Below, in pieces: positions 63,384-64,000 of a DNA stretch of 64,000 bases. A program made the translations under genes and the position numbers. The DNA lies in the IMG/VR virus record IMGVR_UViG_3300031952_000005, positions 41,465 to 105,464 of that record; one strand, 5' to 3'. The notes under the pieces were generated by a model. The model had not been told where the DNA came from and did no database searches. It saw only the letters and a program-made list of their open reading frames with translations. This DNA is from a virus. Each line of letters starts with the position of its first letter. The stretch's first letter is position 1.

Positions 63384-63761
63384 ATGTCATTCAAATATAA
63401 AAAACCACAAGTTATAATTCCTATATACACTTCTTCTCCTCTAAAAAAGAAAAAGTCACAAGTAAAAGCAGACTCTCCATTGTTTAAAGAATACAGAAAA
63501 AAGGTGTTTGCATTAACAGAAGAAAACTGTAAGAGTCTAACAGATTTATGCAAAAGAGGATTTTTTGGTCATCACATAGACCACATGATAAGTATACACT
63601 ATGGATTTGTAAATAACATTCCTGCTGAAAATATAGCAGACATTTCTAATCTTAGAATGATATACTACAAAGACAACATGAAAAAAGGTATTAAGTGCGA
63701 AATTACAGAATCAAACATATGGATAATTAATAGTACAACTACACCCCCTGGGGAAGGATAA
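63384..63761 (+). CDS. HNH endonuclease-like protein (125 aa)
   Basis: A 125-aa protein. FFGHHIDHMISIHYGF (H63, H64, D66, H67) followed by ISNLRMIYYKDNMKKG (N89, N98) gives the His-His-x-Asp-His and Asn elements of an HNH-type nuclease, similar to small phage endonucleases. The first 40 residues are Lys-rich and likely DNA-binding. Flanked on both sides by TTTCTCA-type repeats. It might act as a free-standing homing endonuclease or in host DNA degradation. Confidence 0.65.
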   Translation: MSFKYKKPQVIIPIYTSSPLKKKKSQVKADSPLFKEYRKKVFALTEENCKSLTDLCKRGFFGHHIDHMISIHYGFVNNIPAENIADISNLRMIYYKDNMKKGIKCEITESNIWIINSTTTPPGEG

Positions 63762-63783
63762 TACAAACCACACGAGAAGCACC

Positions 63784-63813
63784 TGAGAAATGCTGGACAC
63801 ACACCCTGAGAAA
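63784..63813. repeat. Two CCTGAGAAA repeats
   Basis: CCTGAGAAA occurs twice, spaced 23 bp, in the 117-bp gap after the HNH gene. TGAGAAA is the reverse complement of TTTCTCA seen upstream of that gene. Probable regulatory site for the next gene. Confidence 0.45.
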
Positions 63814-63878
63814 AAGTTGTCTACATACTACTCTCTACCCCCTTCTGAGTTCACTATTAATTTTTAATTTATCTCTCT

Positions 63879-64000
63879 ATGTCTACAGTAAGAATCGTAG
63901 CTAATGCAAAGACCAGTAACCTTATATCAGGTTACAAAAACAATCCTGAATTTGGTTATATTCAGTTGGAACAAACAGCAATCTCTATTGCCAGTAATGG
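63879..64000 (+). CDS. Paralogue of the SSB-like protein (partial, right edge)
   Basis: Starts ATG at 63879 and is open to the end of the window, 40 full codons. It reads MSTVRIVANAKTSNLISGYK then NNPEFGYIQLEQTAISIASN, matching the layout VQI/VRI, YKNN, GYI-x-L and SI of the 170-aa gene at 62405. The two are diverged tandem paralogues with the HNH gene between them. C-terminus not visible. Confidence 0.65.
   Translation, partial: MSTVRIVANAKTSNLISGYKNNPEFGYIQLEQTAISIASN

Noticed and set aside
1-64000. CRISPR array, insertion sequence or integrase
   Set aside because: No regularly spaced repeats with unique spacers, no transposase or recombinase motifs and no flanking inverted repeats were found.

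Overview
The window is a contiguous piece of a crAss-like bacteriophage (order Crassvirales), a podovirus-type phage of Bacteroidota. The assignment rests on the minus-strand gene order, read from about 60.2 kb leftward: HU/IHF-like protein, PDDEXK nuclease, large terminase, portal, scaffold-position protein, major capsid protein, connector/ring proteins, tail fibres, tail-muzzle-type giant, and finally very large ejected proteins ending in a giant RNA polymerase whose catalytic motif (DFDVD, in the context AGSDFDVDSLYG) I read directly at 1730-1744. A Bacteroidota host is supported by promoters of the TTTG/TAnnTTTG type, the absence of Shine-Dalgarno sequences, and a tmRNA whose 5' end closely resembles Bacteroidetes tmRNA. 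The standard stops (TAA, TAG, TGA) all terminate genes, so there is no sign of stop-codon reassignment.

Layout. 1-28.3 kb (minus strand): virion cargo and penetration proteins. These are the RNA polymerase giant (open at the left edge), two large internal proteins (1604 and 881 aa), two Gly-Gly/Gln-rich proteins (1060 and 537 aa), a zincin-motif protein (672 aa) and a multidomain peptidoglycan-degrading protein (1338 aa). 28.3-36 kb: tail muzzle/stabilisation giant and ring proteins. 36-43 kb: a calcineurin-type phosphoesterase and a host-recognition cluster, including a thrombospondin-repeat plus leucine-rich-like fibre and a FISUMP plus DUF1566 adhesin that share an N-terminal module. 43-56 kb: an abundant-looking surface protein, connectors, small basic Cys-ended proteins, MCP, scaffold-position protein, portal and TerL. 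56-60.2 kb: packaging and nucleic-acid proteins, then a tmRNA, a tRNA-Met, a GroES-like protein and two small coiled-coil genes.

At about 60.25-60.31 kb transcription diverges from a compact promoter region carrying a perfect 10-bp inverted repeat. To its right (60.3-64 kb, plus strand) are short early-type genes. These include a probable -1 frameshift gene, a two-TM protein, a pair of paralogues of which one ends in an SSB-like DVPF tip, and an HNH nuclease. Most are separated by simple terminator-like hairpins, so they look like individually punctuated units rather than one operon.

The observations most worth following are: a phage tmRNA with an unusually long predicted tag (37 codons); a five-hairpin RNA element just downstream of the capsid gene; a canonical A_AAT_TTT slippery site placed on a stop codon and followed by a start-less -1 frame that runs into the next gene; a repeated GG-x6-8-G motif across consecutive virion proteins; and HExxH motifs in three nearby virion proteins. 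Function calls come from reading motifs and gene order by eye. No database search was possible.
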